The notes under the pieces: generated by a model
Seen by the model: only the letters and a program-made list of their open reading frames with translations
Told to the model about the DNA's origin: nothing
Database searches by the model: none
Made by a program: the position numbers and the translations under genes
Part shown: piece after piece, positions 13,859 through 21,963 of the stretch
Numbering within the stretch: the stretch's first letter is position 1
Layout: the number at the start of each line of letters is the position of its first letter
Assembly (NCBI GenBank): GCA_022703215.1
Contig: JAKLEE010000006.1
Span: 1 to 32,482 of the forward strand
Reading direction: 5' to 3'
Source of the DNA: Spirochaetota bacterium
Lineage (GTDB): Bacteria; Spirochaetota; Spirochaetia; Treponematales; UBA12059
Length of the DNA: 32,482 nt

Positions 13859-15129
13859 GCGCCGCGAAATCCCGCGCCGCCACCGACGCGCGCGGCGACG
13901 GGAGCTTCCTCCCGAACCTCGGGAAGCGCCAGGCTTACGGCAGGCGCTGGGCGGCCGCCTTCGCCGCGGCCACCATCGCCGCGGTCCTCGTGCTCGGCGC
14001 CCTCGTCGCGAGCATCGTCAACGACGCCTTCGGCCTCGTGGCCATGGAATACACGGTCGACCCCGCGACCCTCGCGCCGGGCGGCGACATCGAGAAGCTC
14101 TCCGACGCGGAGCTCGTCGCCGCGCTGGAGGGCAACCTGAAAAGCCGCCGGCTCCGCGCCCTCGGCAACGAGAAGCCGCTCGCCGAACGCGAGCGCGCCG
14201 ACCTGCTGGCCCTGGTCGAGGACGAGGTGATCGGGTGGGAAGTGGTCGAGACCTTCTCGCTCGCGGAATCGCTCCTCGGCCGCGCCAAGGTGGACGCCTT
14301 CATGGCCGCGGAGCACCCGGAGGCGAAGCTGGTCTTCCGCTCCTGGGTCAACGCGCGCTTCCTCGGCTCTTCGCAGTCGGCCACGGCCATCGACGCGGGC
14401 GTGCGCAGCGCCCTCATCGGCACGCTCATGACCATCCTCATCACCTTGGCCACCGCCTTCCCGATCGGCATCGCGGCCGCCATCTGGCTCGAGGAGTACG
14501 CAAAGGACAACCGGTGGAACCGCTTCATCCGGGTAAACATCTACAACCTGGCGGGCGTCCCCTCCATCATCTACGGCATGCTGGGCCTGGCCATCTTCGT
14601 GCGCGCGCTCGAGCCAATCACGAGCGGGGCGGCCTTCGGCGCCGTGGCGGACCCGACGGGAGCGAATGGCCGGACCATCCTCTCGGCGGGGCTGACCCTG
14701 GCCCTGCTCGTGCTGCCGGTGATCATCATCAACGCGCAGGAAGCCTTCCGGGCCGTGCCGCGCACCCTGCGCGAATCGGGCTACGCGGTCGGCGCCACCA
14801 AGTGGCAGGTGGTGTGGCACCATGTCCTGCCCGCGTCCTTCGACCGCGTGCTCACAGGCGCCATCGTCGCGGTGAGCCGCGCCATCGGCGAGACCGCGCC
14901 GCTCGTGGTGGTCGGCGCGTCGACCTTCCTCACCCAGGACCCGACTTCGGTCTTCTCGAAATTCACCACGCTGCCCATCCAGATCTACCAGTGGACCGCC
15001 CGGCCCCAGGAGGATTTCCACAACATCGCGGCCGCCGCGATCCTCGTGCTGCTCGTCCTGATGCTCTCGCTCAACGCCTTCGCCATCATCCTGCGGAACC
15101 GCCTCCGCGCCAAGAAGAGGTTCGCCTGA
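13855..15129 (+). CDS. pstA: Phosphate ABC transporter permease PstA, long form
   Basis: 424 residues, about 130 more than standard PstA. After the first membrane helix (residues about 31-55), residues about 60-170 form a charged extracytoplasmic insert (from [14 protein letters not shown] to [12 protein letters not shown]). This position and length resemble the DUF3333 N-terminal extension of some PstA proteins. The permease domain follows with six helices, [38 protein letters not shown] and [17 protein letters not shown]. It pairs with PstC in phosphate import. The start overlaps the pstC stop by four bases. Confidence 0.95.
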   Translation: MSAAKSRAATDARGDGSFLPNLGKRQAYGRRWAAAFAAATIAAVLVLGALVASIVNDAFGLVAMEYTVDPATLAPGGDIEKLSDAELVAALEGNLKSRRLRALGNEKPLAERERADLLALVEDEVIGWEVVETFSLAESLLGRAKVDAFMAAEHPEAKLVFRSWVNARFLGSSQSATAIDAGVRSALIGTLMTILITLATAFPIGIAAAIWLEEYAKDNRWNRFIRVNIYNLAGVPSIIYGMLGLAIFVRALEPITSGAAFGAVADPTGANGRTILSAGLTLALLVLPVIIINAQEAFRAVPRTLRESGYAVGATKWQVVWHHVLPASFDRVLTGAIVAVSRAIGETAPLVVVGASTFLTQDPTSVFSKFTTLPIQIYQWTARPQEDFHNIAAAAILVLLVLMLSLNAFAIILRNRLRAKKRFA

Positions 15130-15130
15130 A

Positions 15131-15934
15131 ATGAAGAGAGACAGCGCCACCGATCCCTTCGACCTCGCCGTCGAGACGGGCGAGACGCCCTGGGCGCTCG
15201 AGACCAAGGGGATGAGCGTCGACTACGGCGCCTTCCGCGCCGTGAAGGACCTCACCATGGGCTTCGAGAAGCGGCAGGTGACGGCCATCATCGGCCCTTC
15301 CGGCTGCGGCAAGAGCACCGCGCTCCGCGCCTTCAACCGCATGAACGACCTGATACCCGGCTGCCGGACGGAGGGGCAGGTGCTCTTCCACGGCGCCGAC
15401 GTCTACGCGCCGGAGGTGGACCCCGTCAGGGTGCGGCGCTGGATCGGCATGGTCTTCCAGAAGCCGAACCCCTTCCCCAAGAGCGTCCGCGAGAACATCC
15501 TCTGGGGAGCCCGCATCAACGGATACTCCGGCGACGAGGAGGAGCTCGTGGAGGGCTCGCTCCGCCAGGCCGCGCTTTGGGACGAGGTGAAGGACAAGCT
15601 CGACAAGTCCGCGCTCGCGCTTTCAGGCGGCCAGCAGCAGCGGCTCTGCATCGCGCGCGCCGTGGCGGTCAAGCCCGAGATCCTGCTCATGGACGAGCCG
15701 ACGAGCGCGCTCGACCCGATCTCGACCTCGCGCATCGAGGACCTGCTCGAGGAGCTCAAGGCCCGCTACACCATCATCATCGTGACGCACAACATGCAAC
15801 AGGCGGGCCGGGTCTCCGACCGCACGGCCTTCATGCTGCTCGGCGACTTGATCGAGTACGCGCCCACCAAGGAGCTCTTCCTCAACCCGAAGGACGAGCG
15901 CACCGAGAACTACATTTCCGGCCGCTTCGGCTGA
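15131..15934 (+). CDS. pstB: Phosphate ABC transporter ATPase PstB
   Basis: 267 residues. Walker [10 protein letters not shown] (55-63), Q-loop in [13 protein letters not shown], signature LSGGQQQR (164-171), Walker B ILLMDEP (184-190), D-loop SALD and switch histidine in [10 protein letters not shown] are all intact. [14 protein letters not shown] and the ending [13 protein letters not shown] are typical of PstB. It powers phosphate import through PstC-PstA. It starts one base after the pstA stop codon and is followed 21 bp later by phoU. Confidence 0.97.
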   Translation: MKRDSATDPFDLAVETGETPWALETKGMSVDYGAFRAVKDLTMGFEKRQVTAIIGPSGCGKSTALRAFNRMNDLIPGCRTEGQVLFHGADVYAPEVDPVRVRRWIGMVFQKPNPFPKSVRENILWGARINGYSGDEEELVEGSLRQAALWDEVKDKLDKSALALSGGQQQRLCIARAVAVKPEILLMDEPTSALDPISTSRIEDLLEELKARYTIIIVTHNMQQAGRVSDRTAFMLLGDLIEYAPTKELFLNPKDERTENYISGRFG

Positions 15935-15955
15935 AGGCGGGGGAGGGAACAGAGC

Positions 15956-16615
15956 ATGCATTCGCGCATCCAGTTCATGGAGGAGCTTTCGCGCCTCCAC
16001 CACGACATCCTTTCCATGGGCACCCGCGTCGGGGAAAACCTCGCCAAGGCGCTCGAGGCGCTCCGCTCCGGCGACGCCGCGCTCGCGGACGAGGCCCGGG
16101 CGGGCGACGGCGCCGTCGACGCCATGCAGGTGACCATCGAGGATCGCGCCGCCGTCCTCATCGCCACCCAGCAGCCCGTGGCCGGCGACCTCCGCGAGCT
16201 CGTGGCGGTCTTCAAGCTGACCGAGCACCTGGAACGGATCGGCGACTACGCCTCGCACCTGGCCAAAGCGGCCAAGCGGCTCGCGAAGGAGCCCTACCCG
16301 CGCTCACTCGCCCCTCTCGAGAGCATGGCGGAGCTCGAAATAGCGATGATCCGAGACGCGGTCGCGGCCTTCCTCAACCGCGACTCGGAGCTCGCCCGCG
16401 CGTGCGCGCTGAAGGACGACGAGGTCGACGCCAGCCACAAGGCCTTCCTGGAGGAGGCGCTCGACTTCGTCCGCGAAAATCCTGAAAAGGCCCAACAGGG
16501 CATGCGCCTCATCCGCGCCTCGGCCTGGCTCGAGCGCCTCGGAGATCATGTCACGAACATCTGCGAGGCGGTGGTGTTCATGGTCGAAGGCCGGCACGTG
16601 GAGCTGAACGAGTAG
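15956..16615 (+). CDS. phoU: Phosphate uptake regulator PhoU
   Basis: 219 residues, two three-helix repeats. Each carries the PhoU metal-binding signature: TEHLERIGDYASHLAK (first half) and ASAWLERLGDHVTNICE (second half). PhoU links the Pst transporter to PhoR and damps the Pho response when phosphate is plentiful. The ATG has GGGAGGG upstream. It is the last gene of the pst operon; a 275-bp block of short repeats separates it from phoB. Confidence 0.96.
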   Translation: MHSRIQFMEELSRLHHDILSMGTRVGENLAKALEALRSGDAALADEARAGDGAVDAMQVTIEDRAAVLIATQQPVAGDLRELVAVFKLTEHLERIGDYASHLAKAAKRLAKEPYPRSLAPLESMAELEIAMIRDAVAAFLNRDSELARACALKDDEVDASHKAFLEEALDFVRENPEKAQQGMRLIRASAWLERLGDHVTNICEAVVFMVEGRHVELNE

Positions 16616-16640
16616 GGAAACACGGCCGCGTCCCGTCGGC

Positions 16641-16830
16641 GGGGACAGCGCGTCCCGGCGGAGGGACAGAGCCCGTTACGGCGTGCCGGCGGGGCTCCAC
16701 GCGTCCCGGCGGCGGGGACAGAGCCCGTCCAGCGCCCCGCGCGGGGACAGAGGCCATCGAGCCCCACCGAGGGGGACAGAGCCCGGGCGCAGCGGGCGGC
16801 TCCGCGTGTCCCGCGCGGGGACAGAGCTCG
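16641..16830. repeat. Six-copy cluster of the GGGGACAGAGC repeat between phoU and phoB
   Basis: Copies begin at 16641, 16663, 16714, 16743, 16772 and 16817, all in plus orientation and unevenly spaced (22, 51, 29, 29 and 45 bp). Several are preceded by GTCCC, e.g. CGTCCCGTCGGCGGGGACAG, so GTCCC pairs with GGGAC to form a hairpin with an AGAGCCCG foot. No gene is seen in 16616-16890. The block precedes the phoB promoter. Confidence 0.85.
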
Positions 16831-16838
16831 GCGCGCGC

Positions 16839-16867
16839 TTGCGGAGCCGCGCCGCGCCCGGCATCAT
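16839..16867 (+). promoter_or_regulatory. Candidate phoB-phoR promoter
   Basis: TTGCGG (16839-16844), 17 bp, CATCAT (16862-16867), with transcription expected near 16874 and a CGGAGGG ribosome site before the ATG at 16891. It lets phoBR be transcribed apart from pst. No Pho box is seen here. Confidence 0.5.
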
Positions 16868-16890
16868 GGAGGACGTCGGAGGGACGCAAC

Positions 16891-17586
16891 ATGGGCAAGG
16901 CGACGATACTCGCCATCGAGGACGATCCGGACATCCGCGAGCTGCTCGCGTACGCCTTCGGCAGGGAAGGCTGGACCCTCGTCGAGGCGGAGAGCGCGGA
17001 GGAGGGCCTCAAGGCGGCGCGCCGCTCCAAGCCCGACCTGATCGTGCTCGACGTGATGCTGCCGGGCATGGACGGCCTCGAGGCCCTCCGCCGCATGAAG
17101 GCCGACCCCGAGCTCGCGCCCGTGCCGGTGATCCTCGCGACGGCGCGCGGCGAGGAAGCGGACGTCGTCTCGGGCCTCGAGCTGGGCGCCGACGACTATG
17201 TGCCCAAGCCCTTCAGCCCGAAAGTGCTCGTGGCGCGCATCAGGACCGCCCTCCGCCGGGCGGAGGCGCCCCGCGACGCCGCGCCGGCGGGGCCGCTCCG
17301 CGTCCACGGGCTATCCGTCGACGCGGAGCGCCACGAGGCGCTCGCGGACGGGGTCCCCCTGGATCTTTCCGCGACGGAGTTCGCCCTGCTCGAGCTCCTC
17401 TGCCGCAGCCCGGGCCGCGTGTATTCGCGGCAGCGCATCATCGACGCGATCAAAGGCCCCGACTATCCGGTGACGGACCGCTCGGTGGACGTGCAGGTGC
17501 TCTCGCTCAGGCGCAGGCTCGGGGACAAGGGCGAGCTCGTGGAGACGGTGCGCGGCGTCGGCTACCGTTTGAGGGCCGAGGCGTGA
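16891..17586 (+). CDS. phoB: Phosphate regulon response regulator PhoB (OmpR family)
   Basis: 231 residues. The receiver domain (1-120) has acidic residues Asp11/Asp12, phospho-acceptor Asp54 in LIVLDVMLPGMDG, and the conserved Lys in YVPKPFSP. The C-terminal winged helix (about 135-231) shows LSATEFALLELLCRSPGRVYSR, then DRSVDVQVLSLRRRL and TVRGVGYRL, typical of the OmpR/PhoB class. When phosphorylated by PhoR it should bind the 11-bp Pho box before pstS. It overlaps phoR by four bases (GTGA). Confidence 0.94.
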   Translation: MGKATILAIEDDPDIRELLAYAFGREGWTLVEAESAEEGLKAARRSKPDLIVLDVMLPGMDGLEALRRMKADPELAPVPVILATARGEEADVVSGLELGADDYVPKPFSPKVLVARIRTALRRAEAPRDAAPAGPLRVHGLSVDAERHEALADGVPLDLSATEFALLELLCRSPGRVYSRQRIIDAIKGPDYPVTDRSVDVQVLSLRRRLGDKGELVETVRGVGYRLRAEA

Positions 17587-19409
17587 GGCGGCGCCCGCTC
17601 GCGGGCCGGGTCGGCGCGGCCCTGTCCCTGGCCGCGCTCGCGGGCGTGGCGGCCTTCGGCGCGCTGTCCTTCGCGGTATCCCGCTCGGTCTACGCCGACT
17701 CGAACCGCTTCGCGCTGGCGGAGTCGGCGCGCGCGCTCGCGAACCTGGCCCCGGAGGCTTTCGCCGAGCCGGCCCTGGCGGGAGCCTGGGCGGCCCGCGC
17801 CGCGTCGGGTTCCGGCTTCCGCCTGACCCTGGTCGCGGCGGATGGTCAGGTCATCGCCGAAACGCGCGCCGACGCCGCGGCGATGGAGAACCACGCGGAC
17901 CGGCCCGAAGTGGGGCAGGCCTTGGCCGGCGGCTCCGGCTGGTCGACGCGGCGTTCCGCCACCACGGGAGTCGAGACGCTCTACGCGGCCGCTCCCGTCC
18001 TGCGGGGCGGCTCGGTCGTCGGTGCGCTCCGGCTTTCGTTCGCGGCGCCCGAGCTCGCGGCGCGGCTCGCGCCCTTCGCGCTGGCCTTCCTGGCGGCCGC
18101 GGCGCTCTCCGGCGCCGCCTGGGCGCTCGCCGCGCGAGCCGTTGGCAAGGCCCTCGTCGCGCCGGTGGCCGCCCTCGCGGCGGCCGCGGACGACTGGGCG
18201 GCTGGCAGGCTTTCGCGCCGCGCCGGCCGCGCCGGCATCCCCGAGCTCGACGCGCTGGCCGGAGCCCTCGACGGCATGGCCGCCGAGCTCGACGCGCGCA
18301 TGCGCGAATCGGAGTCCCGCGGGCGCGAGCTCCTGTCCATCCTGGACGGCATGGGCGAGGCGGTGCTCGCCGTCGACGCCGGGCTCCGGGTGCGCAGGCT
18401 CAACCCCGCCGCCCGGAAGCTCCTCATTACCGGCTCCGGAACGGACAGCGCCGGACGGAGCCTGCTCGAGGCGCTCGGCAGCACCGCGCTCGCCGATCTG
18501 GCCTCGTCCTGCGTCGGAAGCGCGGAGCCGATGGAAGGGGAACTCCAGCTCTACAGAGGCGAGCGGCGCCACTTCCTCGTGTACGCCGCCCCGCTCGGAG
18601 CCCCCGACGGCCGCGTGGAAGGCGCCGTGCTCGTCCTCAACGACATCACCCGGCTCCGCGCCCTCGAGCAGGTGCGCACCGACTTCGTCGCCAACGTCAG
18701 CCACGAGCTCCGCACCCCGATACAGCTCGTCAAGGGCTTCACCGAGGCCCTGCGCGACGGCGCCGTCGACGACCCGGCCGAGGCGCGCCGCTTCCTCGGC
18801 ATCGTCTCGCGGCACGCGGCGCGGCTCGAGGCCATCATCGACGACCTGCTCAGCCTCGCACGGCTCGAGCAGGCGAACGGCGACTCCCTCGGCATCGGGC
18901 GGACCAAGGTCCTGAGTCCTATCGCCGACGCCGTCGCCGCGCTCGACTCGCGTTCGCCCGGCTCCGGCTCGCGGGTTTCTCTCGAGTGCCCCGAGGGCCT
19001 CGAGGCGGACGTGAACCCGGGCCTGCTCGAGCAGGCGGCGCTGAACCTGGTCGACAACGCCCTCAAGTACGCGCCTCCGGACACCAAGGTGGAGCTGTCC
19101 GCCCGGGACGAGGGCGACCGGCTCGTCATCGAGGTGGCCGACCGCGGACCCGGCATCCCGTCCAAGGATGCCGAGCGCATCTTCGAGCGCTTCTACCGCC
19201 TCGACAGGGGCCGGAGCCGCGAATCGGGCGGGACCGGACTCGGGCTCGCCATAGTCAGGCACATCGCGCTCGCGCACGGCGGCACCGTCTCGGTCCGCCC
19301 CCGCGCGGGCGGAGGCTCGGTCTTCCGCCTCGAATTCCCCCTGCGAATCAAAGACGAAGAGGACCACGGAGGCACGGATGAGGTCGCCTGCGCGGAGCGC
19401 GGGCACTGA
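17583..19409 (+). CDS. phoR: Phosphate regulon sensor histidine kinase PhoR
   Basis: 608 residues from a GTG that overlaps the phoB stop. Two membrane helices (residues about 8-32 and 160-185) flank an extracytoplasmic sensor domain. A HAMP-like linker, a PAS domain (about 250-355, LSILDGMGEAVLAVDAGL), the H-box with His374 (FVANVSHELRTPIQ), the N-box with Asn492 (LNLVDNALKYAP), VADRGPGIP and GGTGLGLAIVRHIA follow. It phosphorylates PhoB when phosphate is scarce. The kinase domain ends normally at VFRLEFPLRI. The last 15 residues (about 594-608, HGGTDEVACAERGH) are encoded by the left end of an inverted-repeat element that begins at 19362, so the tail appears to be acquired. Confidence 0.92.
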   Translation: MRRRPLAGRVGAALSLAALAGVAAFGALSFAVSRSVYADSNRFALAESARALANLAPEAFAEPALAGAWAARAASGSGFRLTLVAADGQVIAETRADAAAMENHADRPEVGQALAGGSGWSTRRSATTGVETLYAAAPVLRGGSVVGALRLSFAAPELAARLAPFALAFLAAAALSGAAWALAARAVGKALVAPVAALAAAADDWAAGRLSRRAGRAGIPELDALAGALDGMAAELDARMRESESRGRELLSILDGMGEAVLAVDAGLRVRRLNPAARKLLITGSGTDSAGRSLLEALGSTALADLASSCVGSAEPMEGELQLYRGERRHFLVYAAPLGAPDGRVEGAVLVLNDITRLRALEQVRTDFVANVSHELRTPIQLVKGFTEALRDGAVDDPAEARRFLGIVSRHAARLEAIIDDLLSLARLEQANGDSLGIGRTKVLSPIADAVAALDSRSPGSGSRVSLECPEGLEADVNPGLLEQAALNLVDNALKYAPPDTKVELSARDEGDRLVIEVADRGPGIPSKDAERIFERFYRLDRGRSRESGGTGLGLAIVRHIALAHGGTVSVRPRAGGGSVFRLEFPLRIKDEEDHGGTDEVACAERGH

Positions 19410-19612
19410 ATCACTCCACTCCGAAAGCGGAGCGAAGCGACGCAGGAACGGAGATAAGAGGGAGAACACAGGGATGAGGGTAAAACGGATTTGGGATTTT
19501 CTTGAATTTTCACCTCTCCTCCATCCTTCCTCCTTTACTGCGCCGCTTCGCGTCGCTTCCGGAATGAAAGGGATTGTCGCGCGATTATCGCGCGCTACCT
19601 CATCCGTGGTTC
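19362..19612. repeat. Inverted-repeat element, CACGGAGGCACGGAG family, copy C, overlapping the phoR 3' end
   Basis: Left end GACCACGGAGGCACGGATGAGGT (19362-19384); right end ACCTCATCCGTGGTTC (19597-19612). The right end's complement equals the left end minus a 7-nt unit and one base, as in copy A. At about 250 bp it is twice as long as copies A and B. It contains an inner inverted pair (around 19436-19460 and 19537-19560), purine- then pyrimidine-rich halves, and a palindrome CGCGCGAT-T-ATCGCGCG (19579-19595). No gene is seen in 19410-19628. Confidence 0.82.
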
Positions 19613-19628
19613 AATTCCTCGACGGGGC

Positions 19629-20357
19629 TCACGGGACGTAGAGGCAGGCGGTTGCGCGGCCCTCCCGGTCTACGGAGACAGTGAGCGCGAGGCCGGGAGC
19701 CAGGAAGCGCCGCACGCCCGGCGGAAGGTACGCCACAGCCTTCCCGTCTGCGTCCGGCGCGAGGGAGGCCCCAGCCGGGCTTTCGTCGACGAACAGGCCC
19801 GGCAGGCCGGCGAGGGCGACGGGGAAGAGCTCTGGCGCGTCCAGGTCGGTCACGCGGAAGGCGCCGTCCGCCAGGCGGGCCGCCACGAGAGCGGGCTCGA
19901 GCGTCCAGGGATCCGGCAGCCTGGACGAAACCTCGCGCTCCAGCCGCGACCAATCCACGGACGCCGCAAGGCGCCTGTCGCGCGCGGCCAGGATGGCGCA
20001 GACGCTGGCCGCCCAGCCGCCCGCCGCCGAGGGAGCGAGCGTCCCGCCGGCCAGGCAGTGCGGCCAGACCGAGCCGAGGGGCCTCAGCGGCAGCGGATTC
20101 CCGGCGACGGCCGCGCGCAGGAATACGGGCAGGACCTCCGCCGTCCCGACCTCGAACTCCGCGGTGCAGCCCGGAGCGAGCCAGGCCCGGAATCCGTCCG
20201 CCTCGAGCTTCCAGCCGGACACGGTGCCGCCCGCGGCCCAGGCCTCCGGCAAGGGGGGCGCGACGAGGTCAGCCCGCCCGGGCGGGAAGAGGCGGCAGCC
20301 GGCGAGGATCGCGCAGGCCGTGGCTAAAAGGAGAAATGCACGAGCACGGTATCGCAT
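19629..20357 (-). CDS. Putative lipoprotein of unknown function
   Basis: 242 residues. The N-terminus MRYRARAFLLLATACAILAGC ends in a lipobox (Leu18-Ala-Gly-Cys21), so the protein is probably lipid-anchored in a membrane. I recognise no domain in the mature part, which is Ala/Leu/Pro-rich. It has Cys residues near 64, 101 and 119 and ends in DREGRATACLYVP. It is divergent from the 474-residue protein gene, with only 67 bp between the two start codons. No ribosome site is present; the candidate -10 GGTAGG ends 5 nt before the ATG. Confidence 0.78.
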   Translation of the reverse strand: MRYRARAFLLLATACAILAGCRLFPPGRADLVAPPLPEAWAAGGTVSGWKLEADGFRAWLAPGCTAEFEVGTAEVLPVFLRAAVAGNPLPLRPLGSVWPHCLAGGTLAPSAAGGWAASVCAILAARDRRLAASVDWSRLEREVSSRLPDPWTLEPALVAARLADGAFRVTDLDAPELFPVALAGLPGLFVDESPAGASLAPDADGKAVAYLPPGVRRFLAPGLALTVSVDREGRATACLYVP

Positions 20358-20362
20358 GACGG

Positions 20363-20392
20363 CCTACCGCCCGCGCGATGCGCGACGCTTGC
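20363..20392 (-). promoter_or_regulatory. Conserved start-proximal promoter element, copy 2
   Basis: Reading toward 20357: GCAAGCGT (20392-20385), GC-rich spacer, GGTAGG (20368-20363), 5 nt, ATG. It matches the element before the gene at 2832 with one base less spacing. The TTGC on the opposite strand also serves as -35 for the divergent gene. Confidence 0.45.
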
Positions 20393-20417
20393 CGCAGGGA
20401 GCGATTTCGCTCATACT
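20389..20417 (+). promoter_or_regulatory. Promoter of the 474-residue protein, start-proximal -10
   Basis: TTGCCG (20389-20394), 17 bp, CATACT (20412-20417), then 7 nt to the ATG at 20425. Transcription should begin at about the ATG; no ribosome site is visible. Confidence 0.55.
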
Positions 20418-20424
20418 CTCCCGC

Positions 20425-21849
20425 ATGGACGCTCCCGCCGCCTTCGCCCGCTCCCTGGAGGAACGCCTCGACGCGCGCGCAGGCCACCTCGACCGACTGG
20501 AGCTCAAGAAGCTCCGCGACGCCTTCAAGCTCTTCCAGACCGCCTTCCAGGGCATCCATGCCGTCCTGCTCCGCAAGGGAGTCATCCAGGAAGATCCGTA
20601 CAAGTACGAGATCAAGATCTCCGAGGTCGGCGTCCCGAGCGAGAGCCCCTTCACCGAGAACGAAAAGCTCGAGGCCATGAGCATCCGCCTCTCGCAGTTC
20701 GAGAGCTACCTCGACTTCCTCAACAACTACTACCAGTTCTCCGTCGAGTTCCTCGGCATGGGACGCATCAAGCGCCTCCTGCAGCTGACCCGCTACTTCA
20801 ACTTCACGCAGTTCACCGAAACCTCGAACCAGCTCAACACCCGCTACTTCGCCGAGATCGTCGCACAGGTGCGCAAGGGCTCAGACCAGCTCTCTTCGGG
20901 CATACTCGGCGAGGCCCTGCTCCAGCTCGACCGCGCGACGCGCGAGATCCTCGGCATCCTCAAGGCGCTGACCGACTGGCACAAGGAGCGCTGGAAGCTC
21001 GAGCTCAGGAAGGCGGCGGGCGATTCGCTCCAGGGCCTCGAGCGCGACTGGATCGTCACCCACCCGGACGAGACGGTGAGGAAGCTGCGCCAGATCTGGA
21101 CGGAGGCCGCGGGCGACAAGCCTTTCTACCCCGAGCTGGCCCAGGACGTCCTCGCCGAGGACTGGTCGAGCGAGGCGGAGTCGCTGCGCGACGCCGTCAT
21201 GAAGCGGCTGGAGGTACCCGAGGAGAAGAAGTCGGCCCAGGAGGAGCGCAACTTCAAGCTCATCATCCTGGACGGCGTGCGTTCCGTGGCGTCGTCCGGG
21301 CTGCAGCTCGAGGACTCCCTCCAGAAGCTCATGGAGAACCACACCCTGCTCCGCTCGGCCGACCGGTCCTTCGCCGTGCGGCTCGGCCGGGCCTGGCGAC
21401 GCCTGACCGGGGCGCCGGAGCCCGAGGTCACCTACGAGATCGAATTCGTCGAGCAGGCCACGAGCGAGCGCAAGACCGAGAAGGTACCCTTCGTGCGCTT
21501 CCACGAGGAAGCCTCGCGCAAGGCCGCGCTCTACCGCTCGATCTCGTCGCGGAGCTCGGCGGCCTACAAGCGGCTCGAGTCCGCCACCGAGGAGCAGGCC
21601 TTCAACTACCTCGAGCGCAATCTCGAGGAAGTGCAGAAGCTCCACAAGACCATGACCGCCCTCGACGAGTTCTTCAAGGAACGCCTCGCGGAGACCGAGT
21701 TCAAGGACAAGGTCAGGGGCATCAAGGTGGAGCTCTCCTCGATGAAGAACGCCATCATCAAAGCCAACCAGAAGCGTTACGAGTACATCGCGCAGCGGGA
21801 GGAACTCGAGCAGTTCAGGAAGCTCGGCATCCACGCCGACCAGGCCTGA
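20425..21849 (+). CDS. Conserved coiled-coil protein, spirochaete (Treponema-like) type
   Basis: 474 residues, no signal peptide or membrane helix, so cytoplasmic. It is highly charged and predominantly helical. Distinctive motifs are RLELKKLRDAFKLFQTAF, KGVIQEDPYKYEIKISEV, IRLSQFESYLDFLNNYYQF and IKRLLQLTRYFNFTQFTE; I recall very similar strings in conserved hypothetical proteins of treponemes. The C-terminal 120 residues are a coiled coil (NYLERNLEEVQKLHKTM to YIAQREELEQFRKL). Function is unknown. The ATG at 20425 is chosen because the frame upstream is the antisense of the lipoprotein gene and a promoter lies right before it. It is the best clue to the host phylum in this window. Confidence 0.85.
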   Translation: MDAPAAFARSLEERLDARAGHLDRLELKKLRDAFKLFQTAFQGIHAVLLRKGVIQEDPYKYEIKISEVGVPSESPFTENEKLEAMSIRLSQFESYLDFLNNYYQFSVEFLGMGRIKRLLQLTRYFNFTQFTETSNQLNTRYFAEIVAQVRKGSDQLSSGILGEALLQLDRATREILGILKALTDWHKERWKLELRKAAGDSLQGLERDWIVTHPDETVRKLRQIWTEAAGDKPFYPELAQDVLAEDWSSEAESLRDAVMKRLEVPEEKKSAQEERNFKLIILDGVRSVASSGLQLEDSLQKLMENHTLLRSADRSFAVRLGRAWRRLTGAPEPEVTYEIEFVEQATSERKTEKVPFVRFHEEASRKAALYRSISSRSSAAYKRLESATEEQAFNYLERNLEEVQKLHKTMTALDEFFKERLAETEFKDKVRGIKVELSSMKNAIIKANQKRYEYIAQREELEQFRKLGIHADQA

Positions 21850-21963
21850 CGAGGCGCCGGGAAAACGCTCGCGGGACCGTGCGCGACGGGGCTCTTCATG
21901 GTAGTGTTAGGGGAGCCGAGCCGGCCTTCCACGACACCCGGCCGGTCCGGAGGTTCCGCCCCC

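Noticed and set aside
19597-19625. tRNA-like T-arm sequence (GTGGTTCAATTCCTC)
   Set aside because: No acceptor stem, D-arm or anticodon arm can be drawn upstream; the bases are the right end of an inverted-repeat element.
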